NCBI GenBank assembly: GCA_016786925.1 | Contig: JAEUTU010000103.1 | Coordinates: 1-43,914, forward strand | Direction: 5' to 3' | DNA length: 43,914 nt | Source: Bacteroidia bacterium | GTDB lineage: Bacteria; Bacteroidota; Bacteroidia; 2-12-FULL-35-15 | Part shown: positions 26,665 to 33,425 of the stretch, one piece after another | How positions within the stretch are numbered: position 1 is the stretch's first letter | Layout of the letters: every line of letters begins with the position of its first letter | Made by a program: the position numbers and the translations under genes | The notes under the pieces: generated by a model | What the model was told of the DNA's origin: nothing | What the model saw: the letters and a program-made list of their open reading frames with translations, nothing else | Databases searched by the model: none

Positions 26665-27216
26665 ATGAATAGAATTTTATCAGTGGGCAGCACATTTCCT
26701 GCCTTCAAAAAAACAGCAGTAGTTAGTTTAGAAAAAGGAAAAGAATTTTCAGACCTGAGCTCTGAAGCATTGTTTAATAATGAAAAATGGACCGTTATGT
26801 TCTGGTGACCAAAAGATTTTACGTTTGTTTGTCCGACCGAAATAGCAGAGTTCAATAAACATTACAACGATTTTAAAGATCGTGACACACAGTTGATCGG
26901 AGCATCAACCGATACAGAGTTTGTACACCTTGCCTGGAGAAATAATCATGATGACCTGAGAGGGTTACGTTTTCCGATGTTGGCCGATACTTCTAAATCA
27001 TTGGCTGAAGAGCTAGGGATTTTAAGTGCCGATGATAAAACGGCTTATAGGGTAACATATATCGTAGATCCACAAGGCATTATCCGTTGGGTGAGTGTCA
27101 ATGATATGAGTGTTGGACGTAATGTAGATGAAGTATTGCGGGTGTTGGATGCTTTGCAAACCGATGAATTATGCCCATGCAACTGGGAAAAGGGACAAGA
27201 AACGATCAAATTATAA
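26665..27216 (+). pseudogene. Peroxiredoxin (AhpC/2-Cys Prx family) interrupted by an in-frame UGA
   Basis: The frame from the ATG at 26665 to the TAA ending at 27216 encodes a full-length 183-position peroxiredoxin except for TGA at 26806-26808 (codon 48). The segment reads TVMFW-stop-PKDFTFVCPTE, where relatives have FWWPKDFTFVCPTE or similar, so a tryptophan codon TGG has probably become TGA. The peroxidatic Cys (codon 56) and the resolving Cys near the C terminus (LCPCNW) are intact and in frame downstream, with no other lesion. The UGA is followed by C, a context known to be leaky. Possible explanations are a recent nonsense mutation, a sequence error or read-through. A re-start at the ATG at 26893 would lack the catalytic Cys. 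Confidence 0.88.
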
Positions 27217-27232
27217 TCTTAAATAAAAGAAC

Positions 27233-27817
27233 ATGACTGCACTAGAAAACGAAACCCGTCAGGATCTGCTAGCCGCATTTGGCATTGAAGCAGAGCAATC
27301 ATTCCCGAAACTAGATGAGATCGCGAATGTGGACTATAAATACATACGCGACCTGAAGATCAATACACTGAATGCCTTTAAGTTTCAAAACCTTTCTGAG
27401 ATAGAATCGACATTGATATTCTTATCGGTAGCCATCAATCAGAATAATCCGCTTTTGATTGCTAAGCTGACTGAAAAAGCAAAAGCGCTTGGTGTGAACG
27501 AACAGGAGATCGCTGAAGTATTTTCATTGGTCTCTCTGCTGAATATCAATAATGTGTATTATCGCTTCCGTCATTTTATTGAAAAGGAGTATTATAATTT
27601 GGCGAATCCAGGAATAAAAATGACCATTATGCTTAATCCGCTTTTAGGGAAAGAGCTTTTTGAATTATTGAGTTTGTGCGTGTCGGCCCTGAACGGCTGT
27701 GAGATGTGTGTAAAATCGCATGAGCAAAGTGTTATTCAGCATGGCGCAACTCAGGAAAAGATACATGATGCCATCCGTGCAACATCCATTGCCAAAGGTT
27801 TCATGGTATTGGTTTAA
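27233..27817 (+). CDS. AhpD-like carboxymuconolactone decarboxylase family protein
   Basis: A 194-residue all-helical protein with the AhpD active site NGCEMCVKSHEQSV near residues 158-171 (CxxCxxxH), which is redox-active and reduces peroxiredoxins in known systems. It follows the peroxiredoxin gene by 16 bp and is surely in the same operon, so it is the likely reductant of that peroxiredoxin. If the peroxiredoxin is not made, this protein would lack its usual partner. Confidence 0.9.
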   Translation: MTALENETRQDLLAAFGIEAEQSFPKLDEIANVDYKYIRDLKINTLNAFKFQNLSEIESTLIFLSVAINQNNPLLIAKLTEKAKALGVNEQEIAEVFSLVSLLNINNVYYRFRHFIEKEYYNLANPGIKMTIMLNPLLGKELFELLSLCVSALNGCEMCVKSHEQSVIQHGATQEKIHDAIRATSIAKGFMVLV

Positions 27818-27820
27818 TAG

Positions 27821-27860
27821 AAGAAGCCTCTCTAGTTTTACTGGAGAGGCTTCTTTTTTT
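27821..27860 (+). terminator. Terminator of the dps-peroxiredoxin-ahpD operon
   Basis: A perfect 12-bp stem (27821-27832 with 27844-27855) is followed by five or more T residues. It overlaps the 3' end of the convergent regulator gene. Confidence 0.9.
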
Positions 27861-28872
27861 ATTCATTTTCTATTTTAGAAATGAGTTTTTCGAGCATATC
27901 GTCTATGCGTTTAAAATAGCGATAGCGTTGTTTTTCTGCTACTCCGCTAATTAAATTGGATTTTCTGATCAGATTCTTCAGCCAAATATCCGTTTCTTCC
28001 GAGAAGAAACTGTTGGTGGTGGTCATTGCATTGAATGTATGGTAAGAAAGGTAACTTACTTTTACAGGGCCCATTTGAACCAGAATACAGTTATTGCCGA
28101 TCATCACATCACTATGGTAAAGCGTATAATTATTTTCCCCAACAGGCTGATCATGCAGATCGAATTTGGTGTTGGCTTCGGCTTGTTTTTTAATCCTATC
28201 GAGCATCAATTTGACTTCCTTGCAGATCAACAAGGCATCTTCTTTTGATTTGAAGATCCCTGAATCCCAATAAAATTCGATCTGTTTTAAGGTACTGTTC
28301 ACTGTATCATCGCTCCAGATCTCTATGGATGGGATCTTTGAATAACGTTCGATCACCTGGTTCGCCACCTCGATCAATTCAGGTGCGATCAAACTCTTGT
28401 CATATTTTTGATTCTCAAATTCCTTTACATTCAATATGGATTTGTTCCAGTAGAATATTTTGAAGGCGGTAAGCTCATTATGAGCAAAATGGTGAAATAG
28501 AGGTACGTCCTCAGCAGCATAAATGATCTGTTTATCCGGAAAACTGCCGATCTTCAACAGATCATTGCTAATGTTCTGAAGGTATTGTTGATAGCTATTG
28601 ATGTCATTACTTAACTGTTTATAGGAAAAAGTAACCATTCCATTGTCGCTGCCATTGATAAAGGCATCGAAAGAGATCTTGAATCGTTTGCAAATAGCAG
28701 CAATCTCCTCAATACTTAAGGCGGTCTCGCCACGCATCCTTCTGTAGGCACTATCATTACTTACTTGTAAAAGATCGGCCAATTCATCAACCAGGGACAT
28801 GTTTGCAGGAAGAGCGTCTTTCAGACGTTGCATCAGCACCATTTGAGCATTTTCCTTTTCTTTTTTTGCCAT
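27859..28872 (-). CDS. XRE-type helix-turn-helix regulator with a large C-terminal domain
   Basis: A 337-residue protein. The N-terminal third holds an XRE-like HTH, MSLVDELADLLQVSNDSAYRRMRGETALSIEEIAAICKRF at about residues 25-64, where the recognition helix would be SNDSAYRRMRG. The remaining 260 residues are not recognised; they are helical and could be a sensor or dimerisation domain. It is divergent from the 53-residue membrane protein gene, and a palindrome (28941-28959) lies in the gap, so autoregulation and control of the divergent cluster are likely but unproven. Confidence 0.78.
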   Translation of the reverse strand: MAKKEKENAQMVLMQRLKDALPANMSLVDELADLLQVSNDSAYRRMRGETALSIEEIAAICKRFKISFDAFINGSDNGMVTFSYKQLSNDINSYQQYLQNISNDLLKIGSFPDKQIIYAAEDVPLFHHFAHNELTAFKIFYWNKSILNVKEFENQKYDKSLIAPELIEVANQVIERYSKIPSIEIWSDDTVNSTLKQIEFYWDSGIFKSKEDALLICKEVKLMLDRIKKQAEANTKFDLHDQPVGENNYTLYHSDVMIGNNCILVQMGPVKVSYLSYHTFNAMTTTNSFFSEETDIWLKNLIRKSNLISGVAEKQRYRYFKRIDDMLEKLISKIENE

Positions 28873-28940
28873 TTTTCTATTGCAGTTTGTACTTATTGAT
28901 TTTGCAATTTTTAGTAATTAATAGTAAATATAGCGAAACG

Positions 28941-28959
28941 ATTTGCAAAAAATGCAAAT
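28941..28959. promoter_or_regulatory. Candidate operator palindrome
   Basis: ATTTGCA-AAAAA-TGCAAAT is a perfect 7-5-7 inverted repeat, 69 bp upstream of the XRE regulator's start. It is the most obvious dyad in the 222-bp gap between the regulator and the divergent cluster. Confidence 0.45.
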
Positions 28960-29061
28960 TCCTGTATTCTTTTTTGTTTCCATTTGCTCCCTTTTGTAAT
29001 AAGTGCTTTGAGTGACCGGCTAGGGTTTACGTTTCCGTTTCTTCTCCTTTTCGACTTGGAA

Positions 29062-29069
29062 TAGTTTTG
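29062..29069 (+). promoter_or_regulatory. Candidate -7 box for the small membrane protein operon
   Basis: TAGTTTTG matches TAnnTTTG and lies 25 bp before the ATG at 29095. No TTG at the expected -33 distance was found, which would fit a promoter needing an activator. Confidence 0.45.
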
Positions 29070-29094
29070 CTCCAGAAACTTAAACCAAATCATC

Positions 29095-29256
29095 ATGAAA
29101 ACATTAATCACTGAAACGTATCGTTCATCATCCCGTCTGCAAGGGATCCTTGCTTCTTGCTGTTTGGCATTATTGATCGCATTGCTGATCTCATTGTTAA
29201 GCACAGTTAATTTGAATGAGTTCATTCAAAATATATCCGAATGGCAAACCCTTTAA
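29095..29256 (+). CDS. Small single-pass membrane protein, 53 residues
   Basis: A 53-residue ORF starting MKTLITETYRSSSRLQG, with one strong hydrophobic helix (ILASCCLALLIALLISLLSTV, about 18-38) and a short polar tail. It lies 25 bp after a good -7 box and 10 bp before the start of the next gene, which supports it over the overlapping minus-strand ORF. I do not recognise a family. The basic N terminus suggests the tail is periplasmic. It may be a small regulatory or membrane-stress peptide. Confidence 0.55.
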   Translation: MKTLITETYRSSSRLQGILASCCLALLIALLISLLSTVNLNEFIQNISEWQTL

Positions 29257-29266
29257 TCTGAAAAGC

Positions 29267-29998
29267 ATGAGAACAATAAAACAAACCATTAAGCCTGTTA
29301 TTTATTTACTCCTGATCTTATTCATGATCCTATGGAATATTAATTGTTTTGGACAGGATTCCATCTGCGATTTTAATAAGACCTGTATCTATGGAAAAGT
29401 AACAGAGATCTCCGACATGGAGATCAAGTATAAAAAAGCCGATTTTGTAGAAGGTCCTGCTTATGTACTAGATAAGTATGAAATATCCCACATTAGATAT
29501 GAAAATGGAAAATGCGATTCTTTCCCGGAAGTGAAGCCTTGGTTTCGTCCGGCAAAAAAGGTTTACTATGATACTGTTAAAGTGGCCGCTACGAAATCCG
29601 TTATGGATAATTCAAACAGCTTTTCGCTACGATCGATCTCTTCCAATGATCTTTCGCCACTTAAAATACATGATCTGGGTTCGAATGATTATTTGTTGGA
29701 TAAACATTTATACACTCCCAAAACATTGTGTAATTATTTGATCGAGCATTCAAAGGATAATAAGATAAAACAATTGGCAATCCAGTCGGAGAACAACCGC
29801 AAATTAAAATCGATCGGATTTTTAGCTTTCCCATTTGGTGTAGCTGGTTTGGCGGCTGCTATCTCTGAAAATGATGCCAGTTATTTTATAGCAGGTGCTA
29901 TGGCTGCAGGTGTAAGTATAGGAATAGCTGCTAGTAACCATAATGCACAAAAAAGAAATTTAAAAGAAGCTGTCAAATTATATAATCAAAAATACTAA
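29267..29998 (+). CDS. Exported protein of unknown function
   Basis: A 243-residue protein with a signal peptide (VIYLLLILFMILWNINCFG, then Q). The ATG at 29267 is chosen because the earlier ATG at 29216 lies inside the small membrane protein gene and puts a hydrophilic tail before the signal. The segment CIYGKVTEISDMEIKYKKAD after the signal resembles the start of many exported Bacteroidota proteins that carry a short beta-domain. Near the C terminus a glycine- and alanine-rich hydrophobic stretch (FPFGVAGLAAAIS, then YFIAGAMAAGVSIGIAAS) may be one or two membrane segments. The function is unknown. It is in operon with the genes on either side. Confidence 0.75.
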   Translation: MRTIKQTIKPVIYLLLILFMILWNINCFGQDSICDFNKTCIYGKVTEISDMEIKYKKADFVEGPAYVLDKYEISHIRYENGKCDSFPEVKPWFRPAKKVYYDTVKVAATKSVMDNSNSFSLRSISSNDLSPLKIHDLGSNDYLLDKHLYTPKTLCNYLIEHSKDNKIKQLAIQSENNRKLKSIGFLAFPFGVAGLAAAISENDASYFIAGAMAAGVSIGIAASNHNAQKRNLKEAVKLYNQKY

Positions 29999-30009
29999 AA
30001 CTCAAAACC

Positions 30010-31287
30010 ATGAAAACAAACTTAAACCTAGCAAAACTGAATTCTAAAATGAGTTCAAAAGAAAAGCAAACCATCTCAACAGAAAATCTGTTGTTATTCC
30101 TGAATCTGAATATGCTTGAAAAATACACGAGTAAAACGTATGATCTGTATGCCCGTTTATTTGATGTAAAAAAATGGTCATTATTGACCTTGCTCATCGC
30201 ATTCAATTCTATCGCATGGGCACAGGATTCAATCCCTAATAATACCGGAGGGAAAGCCATTGTTACCGTATTGAATATTGATACGAAAGGAATAGAGGCA
30301 AAGCCCGATCAAATGGGAAGTATGGTGCGTATTGAATTAGAAAAACTGAGTATGTTTCAGGTGATGGATGCTTACGATGTAAATTATGTGATCGAAAAGA
30401 ATAAGATCAACATCACCAATTGTTATGGTAAAATGTGCTTGGTGGAAGTAGGAAAGATCATCAAGTCGGATAAAATGTTTACAGGAAGTGTGGAAAAAAT
30501 TGGAAAGAACATTGTTGTAACGTTCCGTTTGATCGATGTGGCAAGCGGTACGATTGAAAAGTCGCAGGTAGGTGAGTACCTCGACTTGCAGGATGATATT
30601 CAAAGCATGATCAAGATCACGATGCAGAAAATGTTTGGCAAAGAACCATTGCCGGAACCTGTTCAAACGGCTTTAACAGAAAAGAATTCATTTGAAAATG
30701 CTACTAATAATCCGGATCAGACAAAAGTGAATCTTTCCGGACCACGTATGGGATTTGCTTATTTTACAGGTGAAGTAGGAGAAGTATTTCAAATGTCAAA
30801 AGATAAAGGTGGTTTTGATGCCTATCCGGTTCATTTTCAATTTGGGTATCAGTTTGAAGTTCAATATTTGAACGAAGGAAACAATCAAGCTTTATTTGAA
30901 TTCTTACCGATGGTAACAGGCTTTAATCAAAACATCTTTATTCCCAGCTTAACGATCATGAATGGATTTAGAAATAATAAATACGGTTGGGAGATCGCTT
31001 TTGGTCCAACCTTTAATGTTACACGTAAAGCCGATGGTTATTATGATGGAGCAGGTGAGTGGCATTTGAGAAATGATTGGACTGATCCTTATTCTGCAAA
31101 TCCATATTCAATTGAAAAGCGAGTAGATAGTAGAGGAGAGTTGGAATTTCAGGCAGGCTTCATCATTGCTGCCGGTAAAACATTTAAGTCAGGTAAGTTG
31201 AACATCCCTGTGAATATTTACGCTGTTCCCAATAAAGATGGTTTGAGGTTGGGACTTTCTTTTGGATTTAATGCCAAGAGAAGATAA
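30010..31287 (+). CDS. CsgG/LpoB-like domain protein with an outer-membrane-like C-terminal region
   Basis: A 425-residue protein. Residues about 80-215 resemble the CsgG/LpoB/TolB-N-like fold: KAIVTVLNID, then VRIELEKLSMFQVMDAYDV, CYGKMCLVEVGKIIKSDKMFTGSV and VVTFRLIDVASGTIEKSQ. The C-terminal 180 residues are strand-rich and end GLSFGFNAKRR. Oddly, the hydrophobic export signal (WSLLTLLIAFNSIAWA, then Q) begins only near residue 56. It is preceded by a charged region, so either the true start is a later ATG (residue 35 is a candidate) or the leader is unusually long. It is the last gene of the cluster driven from 29062 and is followed by a terminator. Confidence 0.7.
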   Translation: MKTNLNLAKLNSKMSSKEKQTISTENLLLFLNLNMLEKYTSKTYDLYARLFDVKKWSLLTLLIAFNSIAWAQDSIPNNTGGKAIVTVLNIDTKGIEAKPDQMGSMVRIELEKLSMFQVMDAYDVNYVIEKNKINITNCYGKMCLVEVGKIIKSDKMFTGSVEKIGKNIVVTFRLIDVASGTIEKSQVGEYLDLQDDIQSMIKITMQKMFGKEPLPEPVQTALTEKNSFENATNNPDQTKVNLSGPRMGFAYFTGEVGEVFQMSKDKGGFDAYPVHFQFGYQFEVQYLNEGNNQALFEFLPMVTGFNQNIFIPSLTIMNGFRNNKYGWEIAFGPTFNVTRKADGYYDGAGEWHLRNDWTDPYSANPYSIEKRVDSRGELEFQAGFIIAAGKTFKSGKLNIPVNIYAVPNKDGLRLGLSFGFNAKRR

Positions 31288-31306
31288 AAAAGCCTTAGTG
31301 CTTTTT

Positions 31307-31341
31307 AAGCCCCTGCATGCATGTGTAAGGGGCTTTTTTAT
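31307..31341 (+). terminator. Terminator after the CsgG/LpoB-like gene
   Basis: AAGCCCCT (31307-31314) pairs with AGGGGCTT (31328-31335) around a 13-base loop and is followed by T residues. Confidence 0.85.
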
Positions 31342-31373
31342 GTTTTTGAAAATGCTGTCATCAAAAAAATATT

Positions 31374-31402
31374 TTGATATTTAAAAATTAACGATACATT
31401 TG
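31374..31402 (+). promoter_or_regulatory. Strong candidate promoter of the leader region and PAS-SpoIIE gene
   Basis: TTG at 31374-31376 and a perfect TAnnTTTG box (TACATTTG, 31395-31402) are separated by 18 bp. The distance to the phosphatase gene (about 220 bp) implies a long 5' leader. Confidence 0.65.
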
Positions 31403-31417
31403 TGCCATCAAAAATTT

Positions 31418-31488
31418 AATGGCTCAGAAATTACATATCACAAATTCTACATTTAATTCGTTCTGTTATTGGGGACGAATTAGCCATT
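31418..31488 (+). other. Structured RNA leader candidate
   Basis: Two adjacent 7-base segments, ACGAATT (31475-31481) and AGCCATT (31482-31488), pair perfectly with AATTCGT (31455-31461) and AATGGCT (31418-31424). The outer pairing covers the start codon of the small ORF at 31419. A 6-bp hairpin (TTACGA-TCAT-TCGTAA) follows at 31516-31531. The 334-bp gap between the genes therefore holds a terminator, a promoter and a folded leader. No known riboswitch class is recognised. Confidence 0.45.
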
Positions 31489-31535
31489 TTATGCCCATTA
31501 CACGCGTCAATCGCATTACGATCATTCGTAAGTAA
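31419..31535 (+). CDS. Small leader ORF, 38 residues (hypothetical)
   Basis: An ATG at 31419 opens a 38-codon frame, ending TAA at 31535, 17 bp after a consensus promoter box. The peptide begins MAQKLHITNSTFNSF and ends NRITIIRK. It has no signal or membrane segment and no strong run of one amino acid, so classic amino-acid attenuation is not evident. Its start codon is inside a predicted stem and a second hairpin overlaps its stop. Whether it is translated is unknown; it could be a leader peptide for the phosphatase gene. Confidence 0.35.
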   Translation: MAQKLHITNSTFNSFCYWGRISHFMPITRVNRITIIRK

Positions 31536-31621
31536 TCACCGGCAAATCGCCTTTTAGGCACTCAAACAATCAATTTTTTACTGAAATCATTTAATGGTCA
31601 TTAGACCAATTACTATTTGTT

Positions 31622-32782
31622 ATGTCACTCGTTACAGATGCTATACTCGAAAAACTCAATAGTTTGATCGTAGTTGTCAACAAACTCGGAGAGGTTGAAT
31701 ATGTTAGTCCTTCCGCGAAGCGGATCCTTGGCTTTGAACCCGAACAATTGATGGGGCAAGGCTGGTGGGATCTGACCCGCGATGATGCAGACGAACGTGC
31801 CGACATCAAAGCATTGGCTTTGCAGCAATTGAAACAGGATTCATTGCTTGCTGCTGTTCCCTATGAACGTTTGTTAAAAACATCAACGGGGGCCGACAGA
31901 TGGATCTTATGGAATACATCAAAAGGACCAGAGAATACCTTGGTGGGGATCGGTCATGATATCACCGACAGAAAAAAAGCGGAGCAACAACTGGTAGAAA
32001 AGAACAAAGAGTTGGTACAACATAACAAAGACATGTTGGATAGCATTCAATATGCCAGCAGGATACAGGAAGCGATATTGCCCGATGTTCAGAAGATACG
32101 TGCTGCATTTAAAGATGCCTTTGTATTGTTTCAACCCAAAGATGTGGTGAGTGGCGATTATTATTTCTTTTTTCAAAGAGGAAATAAAGCATTCATAGCA
32201 GCGGTTGATTGTACAGGACATGGTGTGCCGGGCGCTTTGATGAGCATCATTGCGAATGGTATACTAAAAGAAGTGATCGTAAAAAAGGGAATAGAAGAAC
32301 CTTCAGAGATCTTGTATGCCTTGGATGAAGAGTTGTTTGTAGCCTTGAATAAAAAAGGCGATGGTTCTGTTACGAACGATGGAATGGATGTAGCATTGGG
32401 TGTATTCGATTTTGTAGAAAATACATTTTCTTATGCAGGTGCTTTCCGTCCGATGCTGATGGTGAGAGATGGTGATTTTATAGAATTTGAAGGCAACCGT
32501 TTCCCGATCGGATTTTATGGAGATGCAGAGAAAGTATTTACAACAACAACCATTGAAATAAAACAAGGTGATAGTTTTTACTTTTTTACGGATGGCTATT
32601 GCGATCAGTTTGGTGGAGAGCAAAAAAAGAAGTTCAACCGGAAACGGTTTAAAGAACTGTTGCTATCTGCACAATCCATGGAGATGGAAGAGCAGGAGTC
32701 GTTTTTGCAATATGCACACCTTAACTGGAGACAGGATGAGCCACAGGTGGATGATCTACTGGTAATAGGGTTGCAGCTATAA
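31622..32782 (+). CDS. PAS-SpoIIE serine phosphatase
   Basis: A 386-residue cytosolic sensor phosphatase. One PAS domain (about 8-122) starts AILEKLNSLIVVVNKLGEVE and ends in the PAC-like VGIGHDITDRKKAEQQL. A coiled-coil linker contains DSIQYASRIQEAILP near residues 139-153. The SpoIIE domain (about 165-386) has the metal sites VSGDYYF, AVDCTGHGVPGALMS, DGMDVAL, FTDGYCDQFGG and VDDLLVIG. It probably dephosphorylates a STAS-like or SiaC-like regulator in response to a PAS ligand or redox cue. It is a single-gene unit with a long leader and its own terminator. Confidence 0.92.
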   Translation: MSLVTDAILEKLNSLIVVVNKLGEVEYVSPSAKRILGFEPEQLMGQGWWDLTRDDADERADIKALALQQLKQDSLLAAVPYERLLKTSTGADRWILWNTSKGPENTLVGIGHDITDRKKAEQQLVEKNKELVQHNKDMLDSIQYASRIQEAILPDVQKIRAAFKDAFVLFQPKDVVSGDYYFFFQRGNKAFIAAVDCTGHGVPGALMSIIANGILKEVIVKKGIEEPSEILYALDEELFVALNKKGDGSVTNDGMDVALGVFDFVENTFSYAGAFRPMLMVRDGDFIEFEGNRFPIGFYGDAEKVFTTTTIEIKQGDSFYFFTDGYCDQFGGEQKKKFNRKRFKELLLSAQSMEMEEQESFLQYAHLNWRQDEPQVDDLLVIGLQL

Positions 32783-32784
32783 AT

Positions 32785-32818
32785 AAAAAAGGCGAAACAA
32801 TTTGTTTCGCCTTTTTTT
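32785..32818. terminator. Bidirectional terminator between convergent genes
   Basis: AAAAAAGGCGAAACAA and TTGTTTCGCCTTTTTT form a perfect 16-bp inverted repeat with an A-run on one side and a T-run on the other. It serves both the PAS-SpoIIE gene and the convergent membrane-protein gene. Confidence 0.9.
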
Positions 32819-32834
32819 ATGTCTTAAGAAATAA

Positions 32835-33374
32835 TTACGCTTTGATCAAAGCCGGTTTTTTGATCTGTACCAAGTAGAACAAACCAAACAAGATAGCATT
32901 GAAGAAAATATCACCAACCAAAGTAGGAGCAAAGAAAGGAATACCCATGATGTACGTTGTATTTAATCCTGCTAATCCGCCAACAAATCCATTTGCAGCC
33001 CATACACCAAAGTTAGTGATGATGAAGAATATAACAGAGGATGCTAATGAACCAACAGCAACTGATTTGAATGTTACATTTTTATTAACCATGAAACCTA
33101 TCATTGTAGTAAGAACAAAACTTACATATACATAGATCATGGTGTTGTGAAAACCCCAACCTGTTGTTAGTTCTAACAATACATCACTTACCAGCATGGC
33201 TAGTAATGGCATTACAAAAGCCATTGTTTTATTGTTGTAATACACTCCACCAAATAATGCCATTGCAGCAATAGGCGTGAAGTTAGGAATGTGCGGAAAC
33301 AAACGGGTGATAGCAGCTACCAAAAGAACCGTTGTAATAAATAAAAAACGAGGTGTTATAATTTTGTTTGTCAT
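32835..33374 (-). CDS. DUF6580-like integral membrane protein (ECF-S-like)
   Basis: A 179-residue protein with about five membrane helices. Its start TRLFPHIPNFTPIAAMALFGGVYY and the later GDIFFNAILFGLFYLVQ resemble small Bacteroidota membrane proteins grouped as DUF6580, which look like substrate-binding (S) components of ECF vitamin transporters. No ECF ATPase is adjacent and the substrate cannot be read. It is a single gene with a convergent terminator on one side. Confidence 0.65.
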   Translation of the reverse strand: MTNKIITPRFLFITTVLLVAAITRLFPHIPNFTPIAAMALFGGVYYNNKTMAFVMPLLAMLVSDVLLELTTGWGFHNTMIYVYVSFVLTTMIGFMVNKNVTFKSVAVGSLASSVIFFIITNFGVWAANGFVGGLAGLNTTYIMGIPFFAPTLVGDIFFNAILFGLFYLVQIKKPALIKA

Positions 33375-33425
33375 AATTGTTTGATTGATGTAGCAAAAAT
33401 AAGTTTTTTTTCTTTAAAAATCGAA

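Noticed and set aside
26806..26808. UGA read as selenocysteine in the peroxiredoxin
   Set aside because: The UGA replaces a tryptophan eight codons before the catalytic cysteine, which is itself present as a normal Cys codon. Selenocysteine would be expected at the catalytic position.
26806..26808. UGA used as tryptophan throughout the genome
   Set aside because: Several clear genes end in TGA at their expected length, including ftsY, the aminopeptidase P gene and the first SGNH gene, so the standard bacterial code applies.
29056..29070. Third copy of the sigma-54-like motif (CTTGGAATAGTTTTG)
   Set aside because: The spacing between GG and GC is 9 and not 10, and the sequence is better explained by the TAGTTTTG -7 box.
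28911..29225. Minus-strand 104-residue ORF opposite the small membrane protein
   Set aside because: It is basic with no recognisable domain and overlaps the promoter region. The plus-strand 53-residue ORF has a better promoter, spacing and membrane helix.
31419..31535. Amino-acid attenuation leader peptide
   Set aside because: The peptide has no run of a single amino acid, the following gene is not biosynthetic, and no terminator/anti-terminator pair was found. The ORF is kept only as a hypothetical leader.
31594..31621. Upstream ATG at 31594 as the start of the PAS-SpoIIE protein
   Set aside because: It is not in the reading frame of the PAS domain.
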